Shown here: one piece after another, positions 14,498-15,253 of the stretch | How positions within the stretch are numbered: the stretch's first letter is position 1 | How the letters are laid out: the number at the start of each line of letters is the position of its first letter | Notes under the pieces: model-generated | The model's database searches: none | Told to the model about the DNA's origin: nothing | The model's input: only the letters and a program-made list of their open reading frames with translations | Made by a program: the position numbers and the translations under genes | Origin: RUG14130 sp045598325 | GTDB taxonomy: Bacteria; Bacillota; Clostridia; Christensenellales; Aristaeellaceae | Assembly: GCA_045598325.1 (NCBI GenBank) | Contig: JAZLLT010000089.1 | Location: forward strand, 1 to 15,253 | DNA length: 15,253 nt | Direction: 5' to 3'

Positions 14498-15253
14498 ATG
14501 AAACGGTTTATCGCAATTGTTCTTTGCGCGCTGCTTGTACTGGGCTGTTTCCCCGCGCATGCAACCGCAGGCTACGACTACTACGATGAGTCTCTGCCCA
14601 GATTCATCGTCACCTCCGTCATCGCCGACAACCAGTTGTACATGTACCCGAAGGTCAATTCCTATTTCAATTCCAATGCCGCCTATAAGCGCGGAACGAT
14701 CCTTCGCGTCATCAACTGGTATCTGGACAACAGCCGCGAGTTCTGCTACGCCATCGGTCCCGACGGAAGAACCGGCTATGTGAGCAAAAAGTGCCTGAAC
14801 CGCTATTTCGACTACACCGATCCGTCTTACCCCGTTTTCGAGGTCACCAGCGATCATTTCGAGAGCAACGCATACCGCCTTTATATGTACCGCGCTCCCA
14901 ACACCAGCAGTGACATCGTGAATACATCCGGCTATGTGAACGGCACCCAGCTGAAGGTCGTTGACTACTACACCGACAGTTTCTATGCCTACGCGGTCGC
15001 GCCCGACGGATGCTGCGGATTTGTCTCCAAGAACTGGATCACTCTGGTCTCCGGTGAAATTCCCGCAACCCACGAGGATCCCATGTTCTACAGTGACAAC
15101 AGCACAACCAACAACGGCGGCGGCAGAGGCGGCTACATCAACTATCCCGTCAATCCCGCCACCGCGACCCCCGTTCCCACCGCGACCCCCGTTCCCACCG
15201 CGACTCCCGTTCCCACCGCAACCCCGTGGGGCTGGGAGACCCCCACTCCGGTT
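14498..15253 (+). CDS. Secreted protein with two SH3-like domains and an Ala-Thr-Pro-Val-Pro-Thr linker, partial at the right edge
   Basis: At least 252 residues are encoded and the frame is still open at the window's end. A signal peptide (MKRFIAIVLCALLVLGCFPAHATA) with a likely cut after Ala-His-Ala (res 22) sends it outside the membrane; Cys17 gives a less likely lipoprotein option. Two related SH3-like modules follow. The first (about 36-105) contains LYMYPKVNS and CYAIGPDGRTGYVSKKCL. The second (about 113-185) contains LYMYRAPNT and YAVAPDGCCGFVSKNWI. A Gly/Asn-rich stretch leads into a Thr-Pro-rich linker from about 222. Such modules often bind cell wall, and the linker normally joins them to a further domain, which lies beyond the window. 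GGAGGT is 7 bases before the ATG. The gene is divergent from GH95. Confidence 0.85.
   Translation, partial: MKRFIAIVLCALLVLGCFPAHATAGYDYYDESLPRFIVTSVIADNQLYMYPKVNSYFNSNAAYKRGTILRVINWYLDNSREFCYAIGPDGRTGYVSKKCLNRYFDYTDPSYPVFEVTSDHFESNAYRLYMYRAPNTSSDIVNTSGYVNGTQLKVVDYYTDSFYAYAVAPDGCCGFVSKNWITLVSGEIPATHEDPMFYSDNSTTNNGGGRGGYINYPVNPATATPVPTATPVPTATPVPTATPWGWETPTPV
15161..15226 (+). repeat. 18-base tandem repeat coding the Thr-Ala-Thr-Pro-Val-Pro linker
   Basis: The unit ACCGCGACCCCCGTTCCC occurs at 15161-15178 and 15179-15196 exactly, at 15197-15214 with one change, and then partially (15215-15226). It encodes Thr-Ala-Thr-Pro-Val-Pro. Near-identical units point to recent slippage or recombination, so the linker length probably varies between strains. 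Confidence 0.85.

Noticed and set aside
14447..15073. A 208-codon minus-strand open frame.
   Set aside because: It mirrors the secreted SH3-like protein, which has a signal peptide, promoter and GGAGGT site on the + strand.
15161..15226. Short regular repeats that might suggest a CRISPR array.
   Set aside because: The units are directly adjacent with no spacers and keep the reading frame, so they are a protein linker repeat.

Overview
The window looks like chromosomal DNA of a GC-rich member of the Clostridia (Firmicutes), most likely an uncultured gut or rumen species. This rests on strong GGAGG-type ribosome binding sites, sigma-A promoters, a YitT-family membrane protein, a secreted SH3-like protein with an Ala-Thr-Pro-Val-Pro-Thr linker, glycoside hydrolases of families GH78 and GH95, and the corrinoid/UroD methyltransferase proteins common in acetogen-like Clostridia. 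This placement is an inference; there is no rRNA or other firm taxonomic marker. Genes are densely packed, with four-base or longer overlaps at three junctions. No tRNA, rRNA, CRISPR array, insertion sequence or phage gene was seen, and no stretch longer than 300 bases lacks a gene.

Layout. (1) Bases 1-64 hold the last 20 codons of a + strand gene that resembles the C-terminus of a methyltransferase corrinoid protein, followed by a strong terminator (79-110). (2) A four-gene minus-strand operon (4780 down to 110) runs from a clear promoter at 4805-4833. In transcription order it holds an ArsC/Spx-like protein without any cysteine, a six-helix membrane protein, a membrane-anchored CapD/EpsC-like protein whose dehydratase half has lost its signature residues, and a cytoplasmic GH78 alpha-L-rhamnosidase-like enzyme. 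(3) Divergent from it, mnmA (4910-5971) and a SurA/parvulin-like lipoprotein (5982-7055) form a two-gene + strand operon. It ends in a palindromic intergenic element (7056-7115) and a terminator (7153-7186). (4) A minus-strand cluster (10855 down to 7196) encodes an EamA-type transporter, an O6-alkylguanine-DNA methyltransferase (GTGA overlap), a YitT/DUF2179 membrane protein and a GltD-like flavoprotein. (5) Upstream on the same strand lie a GH95 enzyme and a UroD-family corrinoid methyltransferase whose reading frames overlap by 35 bases. (6) Divergent from GH95, a secreted SH3-like repeat protein runs off the right edge.

How they work together. GH95 and GH78 have no signal peptide, so they probably act in the cytoplasm on imported fucose/L-galactose- and rhamnose-containing oligosaccharides. 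The UroD-type methyltransferase translated with GH95, plus a corrinoid-protein end at the left edge, raises the possibility that methyl groups (perhaps sugar O-methyls) are removed alongside glycan breakdown. That is a hypothesis, not something the sequence proves. The most unusual locus is the operon at 110-4780, where two successive enzyme-derived proteins appear to have lost their catalytic residues while remaining intact in an expressed operon.
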